DNA of 64,000 bases from Tethya wilhelma (lineage: Eukaryota > Porifera > Demospongiae > Tethyida > Tethyidae): contig CAXIPT010000006.1 in NCBI GenBank assembly GCA_964030475.1, forward strand, positions 5,794,456 through 5,858,455. Direction: 5' to 3'. A program made the translations under genes and the position numbers. The notes under the pieces are model-generated. The model ran no database searches. It had not been told where the DNA came from and worked only from the letters and a program-made list of their open reading frames with translations. This document shows positions 22,851 through 34,234 of this stretch, one piece after another; the stretch's first letter is position 1; each line of letters starts with the position of its first letter.

Positions 22851-23546
22851 AAGTCCATGTTCAGTGTGACCCCCTTCCTGCAGGCATCAGGACTACTCTT
22901 ACTGGACACGAACCAAACCAATGAGTCATATAACAGTGAGTAAATGGTCTGTTGCCATGGCAACACACATGTGTCTATCCTAATGTTTGATTAGGTTCAT
23001 GTGGCTCTTGATGACCAAACTGTTGAAACTGGTGGACTGCACTATGTGCCTGGATCACATCGTTGGCATAGAAATGGGGACCCCCTGCCAATTACTGATG
23101 CTTCATTTGGTAAGATGCAGTCCATCCAAGATGTCTTGAGTGAAGAGGAAAGAGCTAAATTTAAACCATCTCCATCCGGTCTGAAGAAAGGCGAGGCTAG
23201 TTTCCATCACCCCCTCACCGTCCATGGTTCCTATGCCAACCAGTGAGTCCCTCATGTGTTCACTCATGCTTGTATTAGCATCACATGTGGTTGCTACAGG
23301 TCAGATCGTCCACGGAGAGCTGCAGTGGTCAACTTCTTCACAGATGGTGTCTACTCTGACACTGATGAGCCACTGCTGAATGGAGTGCCCATAGTGAAAA
23401 GAGTAAGGAGTAGTAATTAATGCTGTTTTTTAATTTTTTTTATTTTACTACATTAATTATTAATGGTATGATATTATCTCCAGGGTGACAAGTTGGAAGG
23501 TCAATTCTTCCCTGTGGTGTACGACCCTGCCTGGGTCTCATCCTAA
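22053..23546 (+). CDS. Phytanoyl-CoA dioxygenase (PhyH) family oxygenase
   Basis: Fe(II)/2-oxoglutarate-dependent oxygenase. Exons: 22053-22061, 22145-22399, 22485-22634, 22700-22806, 22884-22935, 22995-23242, 23300-23402, 23484-23546; phases agree. The first coding exon is only nine bases (Met-Glu-Lys). The iron-binding HxD is in [18 protein letters not shown] and the distal His in [20 protein letters not shown], whose Arg should hold 2-oxoglutarate. The N-terminal half has [17 protein letters not shown] and [13 protein letters not shown], typical of the family. Roughly 325 residues, a usual length. No peroxisomal PTS1 tripeptide at the C terminus (ends WVSS), so peroxisomal phytanate oxidation is not supported; the substrate is unknown. 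One donor (22807) overlaps the start of a GA microsatellite. Confidence 0.9.
22451..22480. repeat. (CA)n microsatellite at a dioxygenase-gene acceptor
   Basis: Followed by CTACAG, acceptor of the exon at 22485. A GA tract at 22810-22847 abuts the donor of the next intron but one. Confidence 0.85.
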
Positions 23547-24154
23547 GAGCACGGACTGAGTTCTCTTTCTCTCTCTGTGTGTGTGTGTGTGTGTGTGTGT
23601 CAATTGCTGACCTCTTCGTCTCCGTTGTATATTATGTTACTGTTTGTTATATGTTTTGATACATTGTTTTTTTAACTTGTGTGATGTCAATCTGTGGTAA
23701 CCCAATCCAGTGTTTATGGTAGGTGGGGTATATAAACACGCAATTCAATCAGTCGTTTGGAGAGGTCTAATTACACCCTAATGGCCTCCCTGCATGCCTT
23801 CCCTGTAACATGATACACCTCTGGACTTATTAATCATTGTGTTGTTGTTGTGGCCGACATATGCTTCAATACAGTGCCACAATGATAAGAATGCCAGCCT
23901 GGGTTCTGCTAAACGGAGCTAATGGATTTGGAGTGGGAGGCCTAACATTAATTGTTGATAATATTATGTAAATTCACTATAATACAATATGGTTTCTATG
24001 TATTGCAATCCCCAGCCCACTGGTATGTATGCTAACAGTGTTTATAAGGAGGAAATAGCCCACTCCCTGGGCATTCAAAGGCTAGCAACGGACTTTGCAA
24101 CAGCCAAGTAGAAATCACAGCAGCTCAGTAGCTGAAGATTGTGTCCAGGGTATC
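23547..24154. other. Intergenic spacer
   Basis: A (GT)n run at 23573-23601, then unique AT-rich sequence and the TRIM gene upstream region. No further gene seen. Confidence 0.5.
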
Positions 24155-26365
24155 ATGGCAGAGGCCCCAAAGATGAATGATCCTGGTGAACTGAAGCAGC
24201 TCTCTAGAGACATTACATGTGCTATGTGCGACCAGCACTACACAGATGCTAGGCTGCTGCCATGCTGTCACTACTACTGTAAGAAATGCCTGGAGTTGAG
24301 AGAGAGTGAAAATGGAGCTGTTGAATGTGCCAAGTGCAAAGAGTGTTTCAGTGACCTTGGTGAGCCAGACCACCTACCCCCAGTGATGTTTGTGGAGAGT
24401 TTGAAGGCTGTTTATGATAAGATGATGAAACTGACTGAGAGGGACAGTGGTGATTGTGAGATGTGCTCGGATCAACCAGCAATTGCTTTCTGTGCAGACT
24501 GCCAAGAGTTCATCTGTTCCGATTGTGTAGCCTGCCATCAAAAGATGAAGATAAAATTTGCAGGACATCGTATTCTTTCCTTTGCAGAGCTGAAAGAGAG
24601 CAATGGAAGTATCCTCCTTCACCTGAAGCAGTCTGCAGCCACTAGATGTGGTGTTCACGATGAACCATGCAAGCTCTATTGCTACGACTGCCAGCAACTC
24701 ATCTGCAGGGATTGCATCATTATCAGCCATGCTGAGCATCAGTATGAGTTCATCACAAAGTCATCCAGTCTCTGCAGAGAGAGCCTGAAGGAGAGGTTGA
24801 CTCCATTGTCCAAGCTGCACACTGACATCAGCGATGCTGCAAAGGATGTAGCTTCTGCTAAGAGTGCTGTGGCTGACCAAGGCATGTATGTCGCCAAGCA
24901 CATTAGAGCAAAGTTTGCAGAGATGCAGAAAGCACTGAAAGTGAGAAAAGAAGAGCTACTGCAGCAAACAGAAGAGATGGTACAAGCTAAGATGAAGACA
25001 CTCACTGTACAAGAGGGGGAGTTACACACACACTCTCAAAAGCTCACAACTCTCATCGATTACGTCAAGCAAAACCTGGCAGTGCTAAACGCAGAGGATT
25101 TGCTGTCAACTCACCACCACCTCCTGCAGCGATTGGAGGAACAGCAGTGGAAATTGAAAGATGTTGCTCTCAATCCTGCTGAATCAGCAAACATTGCTGT
25201 CAAGATAACGTGTGCTGAGAAGGTACATGAATTATGCAACAACAATGCTCACGTCTTTTCATTCCCTGCCACTGGAGAAACCCACATTGCCTTGGTTGGC
25301 AAGGAGACCACTCAGTACGTGATTGACAGACAGGACTGTGGGCACGAGTCGACGCTCCCCCTCTCTGCCTCTCTCACAGCAATGGTCAATGGATCATCAG
25401 TGGACGTGGCAGCTTTCAAAGCCGGGAAGGGACTGTATGAAGCGAAGTATACACCATTGATTCGTGGCCGACATGAATTGACCATCAGTGTTAATGGGAA
25501 GCCAATATCTTCCTCTCCATTTCCAGTGTTTGTGAGTCTCCCTCCGGAGCAGCTGGGCCCAGAGCCCGTGAGGATCATCCAAGGATTGAGACATCCGTAC
25601 GCCATCGTATTTGACTCCAATGAACAGCTGCTGGTCTCAGAGTCGAGTGGAATGAAGATCAGGAAGCTGCACAAGGATGGAAGTAAACTAGAGAGCGATG
25701 GATTTCCACTGGAAGTGCAAAGTCCAACTGGTGTAGCCATCGACGAAACCAGTGGAAGCATTTATGCTGCAAGTGGCAGTGATCACGTTGTCACCAAATT
25801 CAACAAGAATGGGAAAATGATGAAGGAAAATGGCAACTCTTCTCCTGAGAAGGAAATGGAGCACCCATGTGGCATTGCCGTCTTCAGACACTCACTGTAT
25901 GTGTGTGACAGGAACAACTGTCAGGTTCAAATATTTGATCTAGATTTGAATCACGTAGCAAAGTTTGGATCTCCAGGAAAGAATTATGGTCAGTTTCAGT
26001 GGCCTTATGACCTAACTCGGAGCAGGAGTGGTCAGCTGTACATCTCGGACTGTGACAATCATCGCATACAAGTGTTCAAGGAAACTGGAGAGTTTGTGGG
26101 AACATTTGGTAACAGAGGAATTGATAGCGGACACTTAAAGAGGCCCATGGGCATTTGTTTGGGATCAAACGACCAGCATTTATTTGTGACTGAGTTTGAC
26201 AACCACCGTGTATCAGTGTTCAGTTTGGATGGAACATTTGTGAGGTCCATTGGCAAGTATGGATCCAAGCCGGGCCAGCTGTGCTACCCCATGGGAGTGG
26301 CTGTGGACAGAGATGGCTTTGTCTACGTCTGTGACCAAGGCAACAACAGAATACAAGTATTTTAG
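24155..26365 (+). CDS. Intronless TRIM-NHL protein (TRIM2/3/71-like)
   Basis: 736 residues in one uninterrupted frame from ATG 24155; the frame is open upstream but has no earlier ATG. Domain order: C3HC4 RING (CAMCDQHYTDARLLPCCHYY, residues about 22-66), B-box 1 (CEMCSDQPAIAFCADCQEFI), B-box 2 (CGVHDEPCKLYCYDCQQLIC), coiled coil (about 205-330), filamin/ABP280-like Ig domain (about 370-470, with YEAKYTPLIRGRHELTISVN), then NHL beta-propeller repeats to the end (for example GIAVFRHSLYVCDRNNCQVQ and GVAVDRDGFVYVCDQGNNRI). Such proteins are ubiquitin E3 ligases, and many bind RNA through the propeller. The lack of introns in an intron-rich region suggests origin by retroposition. Exact orthology cannot be assigned by eye. 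Confidence 0.93.
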   Translation: MAEAPKMNDPGELKQLSRDITCAMCDQHYTDARLLPCCHYYCKKCLELRESENGAVECAKCKECFSDLGEPDHLPPVMFVESLKAVYDKMMKLTERDSGDCEMCSDQPAIAFCADCQEFICSDCVACHQKMKIKFAGHRILSFAELKESNGSILLHLKQSAATRCGVHDEPCKLYCYDCQQLICRDCIIISHAEHQYEFITKSSSLCRESLKERLTPLSKLHTDISDAAKDVASAKSAVADQGMYVAKHIRAKFAEMQKALKVRKEELLQQTEEMVQAKMKTLTVQEGELHTHSQKLTTLIDYVKQNLAVLNAEDLLSTHHHLLQRLEEQQWKLKDVALNPAESANIAVKITCAEKVHELCNNNAHVFSFPATGETHIALVGKETTQYVIDRQDCGHESTLPLSASLTAMVNGSSVDVAAFKAGKGLYEAKYTPLIRGRHELTISVNGKPISSSPFPVFVSLPPEQLGPEPVRIIQGLRHPYAIVFDSNEQLLVSESSGMKIRKLHKDGSKLESDGFPLEVQSPTGVAIDETSGSIYAASGSDHVVTKFNKNGKMMKENGNSSPEKEMEHPCGIAVFRHSLYVCDRNNCQVQIFDLDLNHVAKFGSPGKNYGQFQWPYDLTRSRSGQLYISDCDNHRIQVFKETGEFVGTFGNRGIDSGHLKRPMGICLGSNDQHLFVTEFDNHRVSVFSLDGTFVRSIGKYGSKPGQLCYPMGVAVDRDGFVYVCDQGNNRIQVF

Positions 26366-26399
26366 CTATAATTACTATTTTTCCCTATTTTCTTCTGTC

Positions 26400-26405
26400 A
26401 ATAAA
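26400..26405 (+). terminator. AATAAA polyadenylation signal of the TRIM-NHL gene
   Basis: Canonical AATAAA 35 bp after the TRIM-NHL stop codon, implying a very short 3' UTR. Confidence 0.6.
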
Positions 26406-26632
26406 AGGTGTGTACATTTTATTGTGCTCTTTTACTCCTGCACCATGTACTAGGCTTAGCTCAGCTGTGTGTAAACTGCAAGCTAATTACTACCTATGAA
26501 TATTGTAACGATTCTAAATTTAGTAACATATTCAATGATGTAATCATAAACATAAAAATTAAAAGCAGTGACTCTGCATGTTCAAAAGTAACCCTAGTCT
26601 ACTAGTCTAAATGTCTCCCTGTGAGTGCAGAG

Positions 26633-28299
26633 ATGGCGGAGAGTAGCGAGGTGACACTAGAACAAGCCATCAGAGACAAATACTGTGAGCCAGCCGAAGA
26701 TGAGAGCTCATCTAAGTTCAGAGAAACTGCCATGGGCTATAAACCAGGTAAGATTATTAACCGATTTACAGACAGACCTCCACTACCATTATTCATAAGT
26801 ATTGCAGCATAATTTTGCCATCAACTGAGATCAATTTGTACTATGTAGGTGGATGTGAGGTAGGCAGGCGTCGCTCCATTGTCCTGGACAGCTGTGCAGT
26901 GAAGAGTGTGGGCAGTGGCAGTGAGCTAGCAGCTCTCTGTCCCAGTGCAGTGGAGCTGCATCTTGCTGCCAATGAGATAAAGTCATGGGAAGATGTGAGT
27001 GTCTGCATGAACTGTAGAGATCTTAGCTGCATCAGTAGGTTGTATAACAAAGTATGATGCAAGTCTTTATACATGTCATTGTGTGTAGGAATTCATTGTT
27101 CAACTAAATTACATACTTGTGGTTAGATTGATGTCCCTAACTCTCGTTTTCACCTCCTCTTGTCCTTCAGGTCTGTGTCCTTCTGTCCTCCATGCCTCAG
27201 CTCTCTTTCCTTGACCTCACTGCCAACCCTCTCCTCAGAGACTCCTTCAACACACCTGCTGACACTCGCCATCAGCTCAGTACCCTGGTCCTCAATGGCA
27301 CTGACATCACCTGGCCCACACTGCAGGCCTGCCTCAGCATGCTGCCAAAGTGAGTGAAAAACTTACATCTTTTTCTATTGCACAAAGTAAAGGAATTTAA
27401 TTATTAATGCAGAGAAATTTAATGTATTAAAATTGATTCAATTTTACAAATAAATAATGATTAGTTTGCAGGAACTCCATTTGTGTAATACTGACTACTT
27501 GAATGTGGACTTTGACCTTTCATTCTCTCTACCAAGTCTCCTGAAGCTGTTCATGAACAACACTCTCATATCAAAGTGGGAGGAGCTTGTCAAGCTAAGC
27601 CCTGCCTTCCCCAACTTGCAGTCGCTGGTGATGTGTGATGTCCCCCTGGAGGAGATCCCTCTCATGGACGTGCCATGTGAGGTCTTTGATCATCTCATGA
27701 TCCTCAACCTAAACGGCTCCAGGCTATCTCAGTGGTCGTCTGTGGAACACCTCACCGTTCTACAGCAGCTGGCGGAGATCAACCTCATGAAGGTGCCTGT
27801 GGGGGAGGACCTGGAGGAGAAGGAGAGGAGGTTTGCCATCATTGCCAGACTACCCTCACTCACAAAACTCAACAAGACCAGCATTTCAGAGACGGAGAGA
27901 GAAGATGCTGAGAGATGGTTCCTCCGCCAGTACGCAGGGAGTGACCACCCTCTGGTGGAGCTGCTCACTGAGAAGCACGGCCATGTGGACCACCTAGCCG
28001 AGGTGAACATGACCAAGAAGAAGAGAGTGGTGTTGCAGTTTCATTTTGACGGGACTTGTGAGAGTCACGAGATAGACCTGATGCAGAGCACCAAGCAGCT
28101 GAAGGCCTGGATCGGGAAGACTCTGGTTGGAATGCCTCCCTCATCGTTCAAGATCTACTACCACGACCCAGAGTGCTGGACAGGCTCAGAGGAGATGAAG
28201 ATAGCTTCAAAACAGCTCTACACCTATTATCCCATGAATGAGAATGACCAGATACACATTCAGATGAAACTATCCACTTCAGGACAGTCAAAACAATAA
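26633..28299 (+). CDS. TBCEL: Tubulin folding cofactor E-like protein (TBCEL)
   Basis: Leucine-rich-repeat protein related to tubulin cofactor E; human TBCEL promotes disassembly of tubulin heterodimers. Exons 26633-26747, 26849-26994, 27171-27349, 27465-28299 give 424 residues. It starts directly with TLEQAIRDKYCEP, lacking the N-terminal CAP-Gly domain of TBCE, which is the TBCEL signature. LRR segments include VELHLAANEIKSWEDV and LSFLDLTANPLLRDSF. The link ARLPSLTKLNKTSISETERE matches the family, followed by a C-terminal ubiquitin-like domain (VVLQFHFDGTCESHEIDLMQ to DQIHIQMKLS). A second, partial allele-like copy lies at 32059-32802. Acceptor 27464 was preferred over 27471 because it keeps the frame. 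Confidence 0.93.
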
Positions 28300-28340
28300 G
28301 TTTAATTTGTATTTTTTTCAGTTATTAATCCTCTGATTAG

Positions 28341-28352
28341 TGCGCATGCGCA
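28341..28352. promoter_or_regulatory. NRF1-type palindrome upstream of the GST gene
   Basis: TGCGCATGCGCA, the consensus NRF1 palindrome, ends 77 bp before the GST start codon. The same 12-mer is kept in the alternative haplotype (36355-36366) and recurs in the divergent promoter at 49036. Confidence 0.6.
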
Positions 28353-28429
28353 GTAAAATATTACGTAGCAATAAAATAATGCGAATATTTATGTTTAATT
28401 TTCGCGGATTATCAACCCTGGTCAGCAAG

Positions 28430-29157
28430 ATGTCAGCTCAAGTAGAATACAAGTTTTATGTGAAGGTATTGGTTAATTTGTCTCTTATTAGGATCTCGAG
28501 CGTCACTTAGAAGTGTGTATTATCTATATGTAGGCCTCTCCAGACAACAAGTCACTGGGGGACTGCCCCTTCACTCAGAGAGCTAATCTGGCCTTCAAGG
28601 TGAAGAAAGTAAAGACCACCTACATCTTGATTGACCTTCACGACAAGCCAAAGTGGTTTTTTGAAGTGAATCCAGCAGGTACTGCTCCAACTCTCCAGTT
28701 TGGTGACCAGACAATAGCTGATTCTTACGAGATCGTCCAGTACTTGGACAAGACGTACCCTAGCCCGTCCCTCAAACCAGCTGGCAACGACAAGGCAGAA
28801 GAAGCCACTGGAAACATCTTCAATGTGTTTGGTGCCTGGGCAAAGAACAAGGACCCCAGCAAGGCAGCTGAGCTGGAAGCCAACACCACTTCAGAGCTGG
28901 AGAAGATTGACTCGTTCTTGTCCACCTCCCCTGGTCCTCTCCTCTGTGGGGAGTCGTGGAGTGTGGCGGACTGCGCCCTCGTCCCAAGGCTCTACCACAT
29001 CACAACTGTGGCCAGCCACTTTCTCAAGTACACCAAGTTCAATGACATGCCTCACCTCAAGAAATACATGGAGTATGCCTTCTCCAGTGATGTCTTCAAG
29101 GCCACAGACTACCCCAGAGAGTGGATCCTTGAGGGATGGGCCAAGTACTTCCAGTAG
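28430..29157 (+). CDS. Dehydroascorbate reductase / CLIC-like glutathione S-transferase
   Basis: Two exons, 28430-28465 and 28534-29157, 219 residues. An N-terminal thioredoxin fold carries the active-site motif GDCPFTQRANLAFKVK; the single Cys after Asp is the position used for glutathione disulphide exchange. It continues with PAGTAPTLQFGDQTIADSYE. The helical domain includes ELEKIDSFLSTSPGPLLCGE and WSVADCALVPRLYHI. The order resembles plant dehydroascorbate reductases and animal CLICs; no CLIC-like membrane segment is apparent. Likely cytosolic thiol reductase recycling ascorbate; activity is inferred. A second copy, about 1% different, is at 35533-36277. Confidence 0.85.
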
Positions 29158-29515
29158 CTATAATTATTATATGTCTAACTTGAGAAAAACTACAGGAGCA
29201 GCAACTGTTAAAGGAACAATTCAGAGAGACTTTATTTTCCAAAAAATTAAGTTTGTTATTTCAACTCATGTAAAATGATCAGTTTATTAAAGTCATTCAG
29301 CTCATTCAGATGTGGAAAGCAGTTGACTCAATTGGGTGTGCTAGGTGGGTATGTACATGTATGTACTCACTGATTTCTCCCCTCAAATTCCACTATTGCC
29401 AATCTATTCATGAGGTGTGGCTGCATCCTTATATACACGTGCATTGTGTAAACTGTTACTAATAACGTTTACCACATGCAAGCTAACTTTGGAAAAAGAA
29501 GCCAGCTGTGAAGAC
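29158..29515. other. Spacer between GST and receptor genes
   Basis: GST 3' flank and receptor upstream region. No additional gene. Conserved in inverted orientation at 35173-35532. Confidence 0.5.
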
Positions 29516-30199
29516 ATGTATGACCAGGAGCTGTTTGCAGACAACACTTCAACACATCATCATCTGTTTCCAGCCCTCTACCCTGGCCATGTAGAGGCAG
29601 TGAAGGTGACAGCTGGGGTCACTTGTGTCCTCTCTCTCTGTGGAGCTGGGTTGATCATCCTCACCTATGTGGCCTTCAAGGACCTGCGAACTGTTGCCAG
29701 GCAACTGTTGGTCAATCTCTCCATAGCAGACATACTAGTTGCTCTCTCTCACTTTGTTGGCCTGTTTGTCAATTATGAGCGGTTCATTCCTTACCAAGAC
29801 AATCCCTCCTGGAACACCTCACGTCACGACCCCGTGTGCATAGCCCAGGGGGTGGTGTCAATCTACGGCACCATTGCATCCATCGTGTGGTCCATACTGA
29901 TCCCAGTCTATCTCCTTGTGTTGCTCTTGTCACGGAAGACCTCCATCACCAAATTTGTTCCACTGTTTTATATCATATCGTGGGGTGTCCCTGTAATTAT
30001 AGTCGTTGTCAATGGAGCATTAAGATTCATTGGTTATGAGCCAATTGCAAACCCAGGTATGATGATGATCTACTTACTGCACACAACACATGTGATGCAC
30101 TGAAAGCTGTTTTTTCTTGTTGTTTTAAAATTCACATAGTACGAAGATTTTCATTATTATTATTATGTGTGTGTGCTACTCACATTGTTAACTTACTGC

Positions 30200-30251
<52 letters not shown>

Positions 30252-30660
30252 CCTCCCTCTCCCTCCCTCCATATTTGCATGGACCTATTGTTTGAGAGCC
30301 ACTAGTCCAACAGTCAGTCAGTACTGGTATGTGCATGATACTGCTTGCCTCACACAGGCTGGTGCTATACGACCACTGCCTCATTTGATTGTCACAAAAA
30401 GAACCTCTCCAACTCATCAACTGTCCCTGGTGTCAAAATCAATTCAATTGCTGGTGACCTCTTCAGTTATGAAGTCTGGGCTGACATTTGTCTAGTGGCT
30501 CTACCTATCCTATACATCTGCATATTTTGCTACATGCATTGTAAGGTACAACCATGATTACAATAATAGCATACAGCTGGTATCAGTGTTATAGGATAAC
30601 TGTAATGATACTTATTCAGAGTTTAACTTCAATGGATCTACAAATTAAATGGTAGATGCA

Positions 30661-30741
<81 letters not shown>

Positions 30742-31259
30742 GATTCTTTATCCTGGATACACACATGTATGCAGAGACGACACTCTGATGGAAAAGTGCA
30801 GCAAGTTGCAAAAGCAGACGTCAAACTGTTGTTTATTCCAGTCATTTTCCTTCTCCTGAGGATTTGGGCATCAATCTCTTCAGGTATTCTTCACTACTCC
30901 AGCTGCAATACAGCTTTCAAGTACAAGAGGTCAAAGTTCGCAGCACCTGCATTGACTCTGCTGTCGGTATGTAGCTAACCAACTACTGAAATGGCTAACT
31001 AACTAAAGACAACCACCTCAAACCTTATGCACACATGAGGGCTGCAAGCCTAAAATGCTTTCCATTTGAAGCATTGCAGCAATGCTGTAATGCAACTGTT
31101 GGGAGTTTACACTATTGCTAGTGGGAATAGTACCTGTACTACACAGTACATATATAGAGAGAATATTCTGTTTACTTAGTAATATCTGAAAATAAGTAAT
31201 GCAAAACACTTAAAATGCATATAAACTACTTGAACTGCAAGTGTTGCTTAGTAACTTCC

Positions 31260-31307
<48 letters not shown>

Positions 31308-31561
31308 GCATCGGTCTCAATGCTCAAGGCGTAGCTAATGCCATTCTCTTCATTGCATTCACTAAGAGAGTCCGTGAGAGACTGTGGGCCTCCCTCCTCA
31401 AGATGTGCAGTGTCATGTGTCTAGTGTGCAAGTGTCAGTGGTCACAGCTCTCTAGCACTAGGAGCTACTCCGGACTAGAGGCTAAGGATGCATCACATGA
31501 TCCAACTAACCCATCTCTGAACAGCAACAGCTATGGCACTTTACTCAATAACTCTGTGTGA
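29516..31561 (+). CDS. GPR157-like seven-transmembrane receptor 1
   Basis: Exons 29516-30056, 30358-30545, 30775-30966, 31307-31561 give 391 residues. Seven hydrophobic segments follow a short extracellular N terminus (about 30 residues, from MYDQELFADNTS). Family marks: FKDLRTVARQLLVNLSIADI (ICL1/TM2), ISWGVPVIIVVVNGALRFIG (TM4), GWCYTTT in extracellular loop 2, ADVKLLFIPVIFLLLRIWAS (TM6), and GIGLNAQGVANAILFIAFTK (TM7), matching the layout of human GPR157, a G-protein-coupled receptor related to cAMP-type receptors. The Ser-rich cytoplasmic tail is a likely phosphorylation region. Exons 2-3 are separated by CT and CA microsatellites. An upstream in-frame GTG exists, but 29516 is the first ATG. 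Ligand unknown. Confidence 0.9.
30205..30246. repeat. (CT)n microsatellite
   Basis: 42 bp of CT in receptor 1 intron 1. The alternative-haplotype contig begins just short of its equivalent. Confidence 0.9.
30659..30741. repeat. (CA)n microsatellite
   Basis: About 83 bp, the longest dinucleotide tract here, in receptor 1 intron 2. The contig at 38544 starts within its copy. Confidence 0.9.
31261..31305. repeat. (AC)n microsatellite at the receptor 1 last acceptor
   Basis: 44 bp in this copy and 46 bp in the second copy (39067-39112). It is the only length difference noticed between the two 1.3-kb segments. The tract provides the CACAG acceptor. Confidence 0.85.
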
Positions 31562-32057
31562 TAGCTACACTGGCTGTGTGTGTGTGGCATAGAAATAGTT
31601 GCAGTCACTAGAAAGCTTAATAATGTGTATATAAACTTAGATCTCTTCAAGCTGATCGCAATGGTACCAACCCCAGCTCAATACGACCTTCATAGACTGA
31701 GATATGACTACATATACTTGTCATATACAACAGCTATAGGGGGAAAAAAAGTTAAGCGGGGATTTCTAGTACGAGCCTTGACCTTGTCATATGACATGTG
31801 CTAGCGCTGCACGATCAAGGGCTTACACGTACCTTCCATCCTTTATCCCACCTACCCCGTACACTACATGCCAGTCACAAAGACGCTATGACTGACATAG
31901 GTTCTGCGAGTAGGTGGGGGCTTAACTATATGCTCAACTGTATGCAGTAAGCGAGGCATATATTTCAGGGGAGACTCACCACGGCCCCCAGACCATGTAT
32001 GTGATGAACCTTAGGCAGTATTTGACTCCTGCCATAGCCCCGCTTCACTAACACACT
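31562..32057. other. Receptor 1 3' flank, ending at a gap
   Basis: Non-coding. The same sequence continues past this point at 39866 in the second copy, so the locus is cut artificially by the N at 32058. Confidence 0.7.
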
Positions 32058-32058
32058 N
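32058..32058. other. Single N at a probable contig join
   Basis: Left of it is receptor 1 3' flank; right of it the sequence jumps into the middle of a TBCEL coding exon. Other Ns at 34527 and 38543 mark the remaining breakpoints. Confidence 0.85.
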
Positions 32059-32802
32059 CTCATATCAAAGTGGGAGGAGCTTGTCAAGCTAAGCCCTGCC
32101 TTCCCCAACTTGCAGTCGCTGGTGATGTGTGATGTCCCCCTGGAGGAGATCCCTCTCATGGACGTGCCATGTGAGGTCTTTGATCATCTCATGATCCTCA
32201 ACCTAAACGGCTCCAGGCTATCTCAGTGGTCATCTGTGGAACACCTCACCGTTCTACAGCAGCTGGCGGAGATCAACCTCATGAAGGTGCCTGTGGGGGA
32301 GGACCTGGAGGAGAAGGAGAGGAGATTTGCCATCATTGCCAGACTACCCTCCCTCACAAAACTCAACAAGACCAGCATTTCAGAGACGGAGAGAGAAGAT
32401 GCTGAGAGATGGTTCCTCCGTCAGTACGCAGGGAGTGACCACCCTCTGGTGGAGCTGCTCACTGAGAAGCACGGCCATGTGGACCACCTAGCTGAGGTGA
32501 ACATGACCAAGAAGAAGAGAGTGGTGTTGCAGTTTCATTTTGACGGCACTTGTGAGAGTCACGAGATAGACCTGATGCAGAGCACCAAGCAGCTGAAGGC
32601 ATGGATCGGGAAGACTCTGGTTGGAATGCCTCCCTCATCGTTCAAGATCTTCTACCACGACCCAGAATGCTGGACAGGCTCAGAGGAGATGAAGATAGCG
32701 TCAAAACAGCTCTACACCTATTATCCCATGAATGAGAATGACCAGATACACATTCAGATGAAACTATCCACTTCAGGACAGTCACAACACACTGAACAAT
32801 GA
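32059..32802 (+). CDS. TBCEL: TBCEL, partial second (probably allelic) copy
   Basis: Begins without a start, at TLISKWEELVKLSPAFPN, and matches the last exon of the complete TBCEL at 26633-28299 with about ten substitutions in 745 bp, nearly all synonymous (one gives IFYH for IYYH). The C terminus differs: GQSQHTEQ instead of GQSKQ. Frame intact to the stop. The upstream exons are absent because the contig starts here. Read as the other haplotype, not a new gene. Confidence 0.85.
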   Translation, partial: LISKWEELVKLSPAFPNLQSLVMCDVPLEEIPLMDVPCEVFDHLMILNLNGSRLSQWSSVEHLTVLQQLAEINLMKVPVGEDLEEKERRFAIIARLPSLTKLNKTSISETEREDAERWFLRQYAGSDHPLVELLTEKHGHVDHLAEVNMTKKKRVVLQFHFDGTCESHEIDLMQSTKQLKAWIGKTLVGMPPSSFKIFYHDPECWTGSEEMKIASKQLYTYYPMNENDQIHIQMKLSTSGQSQHTEQ

Positions 32803-32825
32803 GTTTTGTTTGTATTATTTTCATT

Positions 32826-34188
32826 TGTAATGGTCCTGCTAGGGCCTGCTCAAGTTAGGGCAATACAATATATGAATATCATTAAATGACGCAAAACCAT
32901 TGCCATGACGTTATATGTTTGTAGTTGCAAGCTAGCCAAGCGCGTAGACTGTAGCGCAGACTGCAGGCTTCCTCCAGAATCCTCCTTTGACCTTTCATGC
33001 TTTCACTCAAGGAAATTTTAAGAGACGACTCTGACTGCTCATTGAGCTGCTCATCTTCATGAATAAGCTGCATGAGACTGATGATGTCTGTACCAGACGT
33101 GGATATCCCGGATCACTCCGCACTGACTCAGATTCAGACTGATGATTAGCTTGGTAAGTATAAATTTGCAACTTGACTCAGTAGTTCAGAGTCACTCACA
33201 TACACAACAATGATTGTTTAACCATGGATATTATAGCTATAATATCCATGGTTTAACTAAGCCTAAGATATAAACTGTCAGCCACATTATGCCACATGCA
33301 TATATACAGAGTCATTGAATTGGCTGTAGATACATGTCAGGCTTATACTTTTTGAGTATGTGTGTCAACAGTCTCAAGAGGTGGTCAACAGTCATACCAT
33401 ACTATGGTATGTACTATACTAATATTGGTAATCTGGACCAAAATTTGATTGTCCAATTTTTAGGCCTTGACTCTTGATCGCACAATTTTGGAAGGCTTGA
33501 TTGTAAAAAATTTGACCCGTGAAATCAGCTATAACATGCTAGCTGTAGCTAGTGCCCATTAATTTTACTGTTGATCCGGACACTATATAGAGTTCAGCAT
33601 GGTAACTGATACAGACACAAGTGGTGGTCACGATACTGCTGTATTAACACCCACAACCCGAGTCACCATAACAATACGTATTTAATTTTATTCATTTATT
33701 GTGGACAGACAATGTTTGCTACGTACCTGCACATGTACATGGACTGAGCCTACAACTACTGATGGTTCTCAATCAGATGACATTACTGTCCTCAACTCCA
33801 TGAACGGTATGATAGCCAAGAACACCCTGTTTGAGATCTTTAATTGTAATCTGAGGCAGTTCTAGGATCATCCATCATAAGGGATACCCTTGCAAGGCCT
33901 GGAGACTCCAACAGCTCTGTTATCAAGCTTTGGCATTTGGTCAACAAACAACTTTAAAGCTCTCAAGGTAAGTTTATTCTAGCCTTGATCTTTCACACCT
34001 AAACTCCATGGACTGAGTGTAGTCTAGTTCTAGACCCCACCTCTCTCTGTCAGCAGAAAAAGGGAGTCTAGAAAAACTGGCACATGCACATTTTGTGTTC
34101 CTGCTCAAAAACGGCTAGACTGCAGCCAACTAGATTGCTAGCTTGTTCAGTGTTACATGACACAACCTCAAATATTTTTCACACAAGT

Positions 34189-34234
<46 letters not shown>

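Noticed and set aside
30649..30859. His/Thr-repeat peptides and similar Arg-Glu, Ser-Leu or Val-Cys repeat frames elsewhere
   Set aside because: Translations of CA, GA, CT or GT microsatellites.
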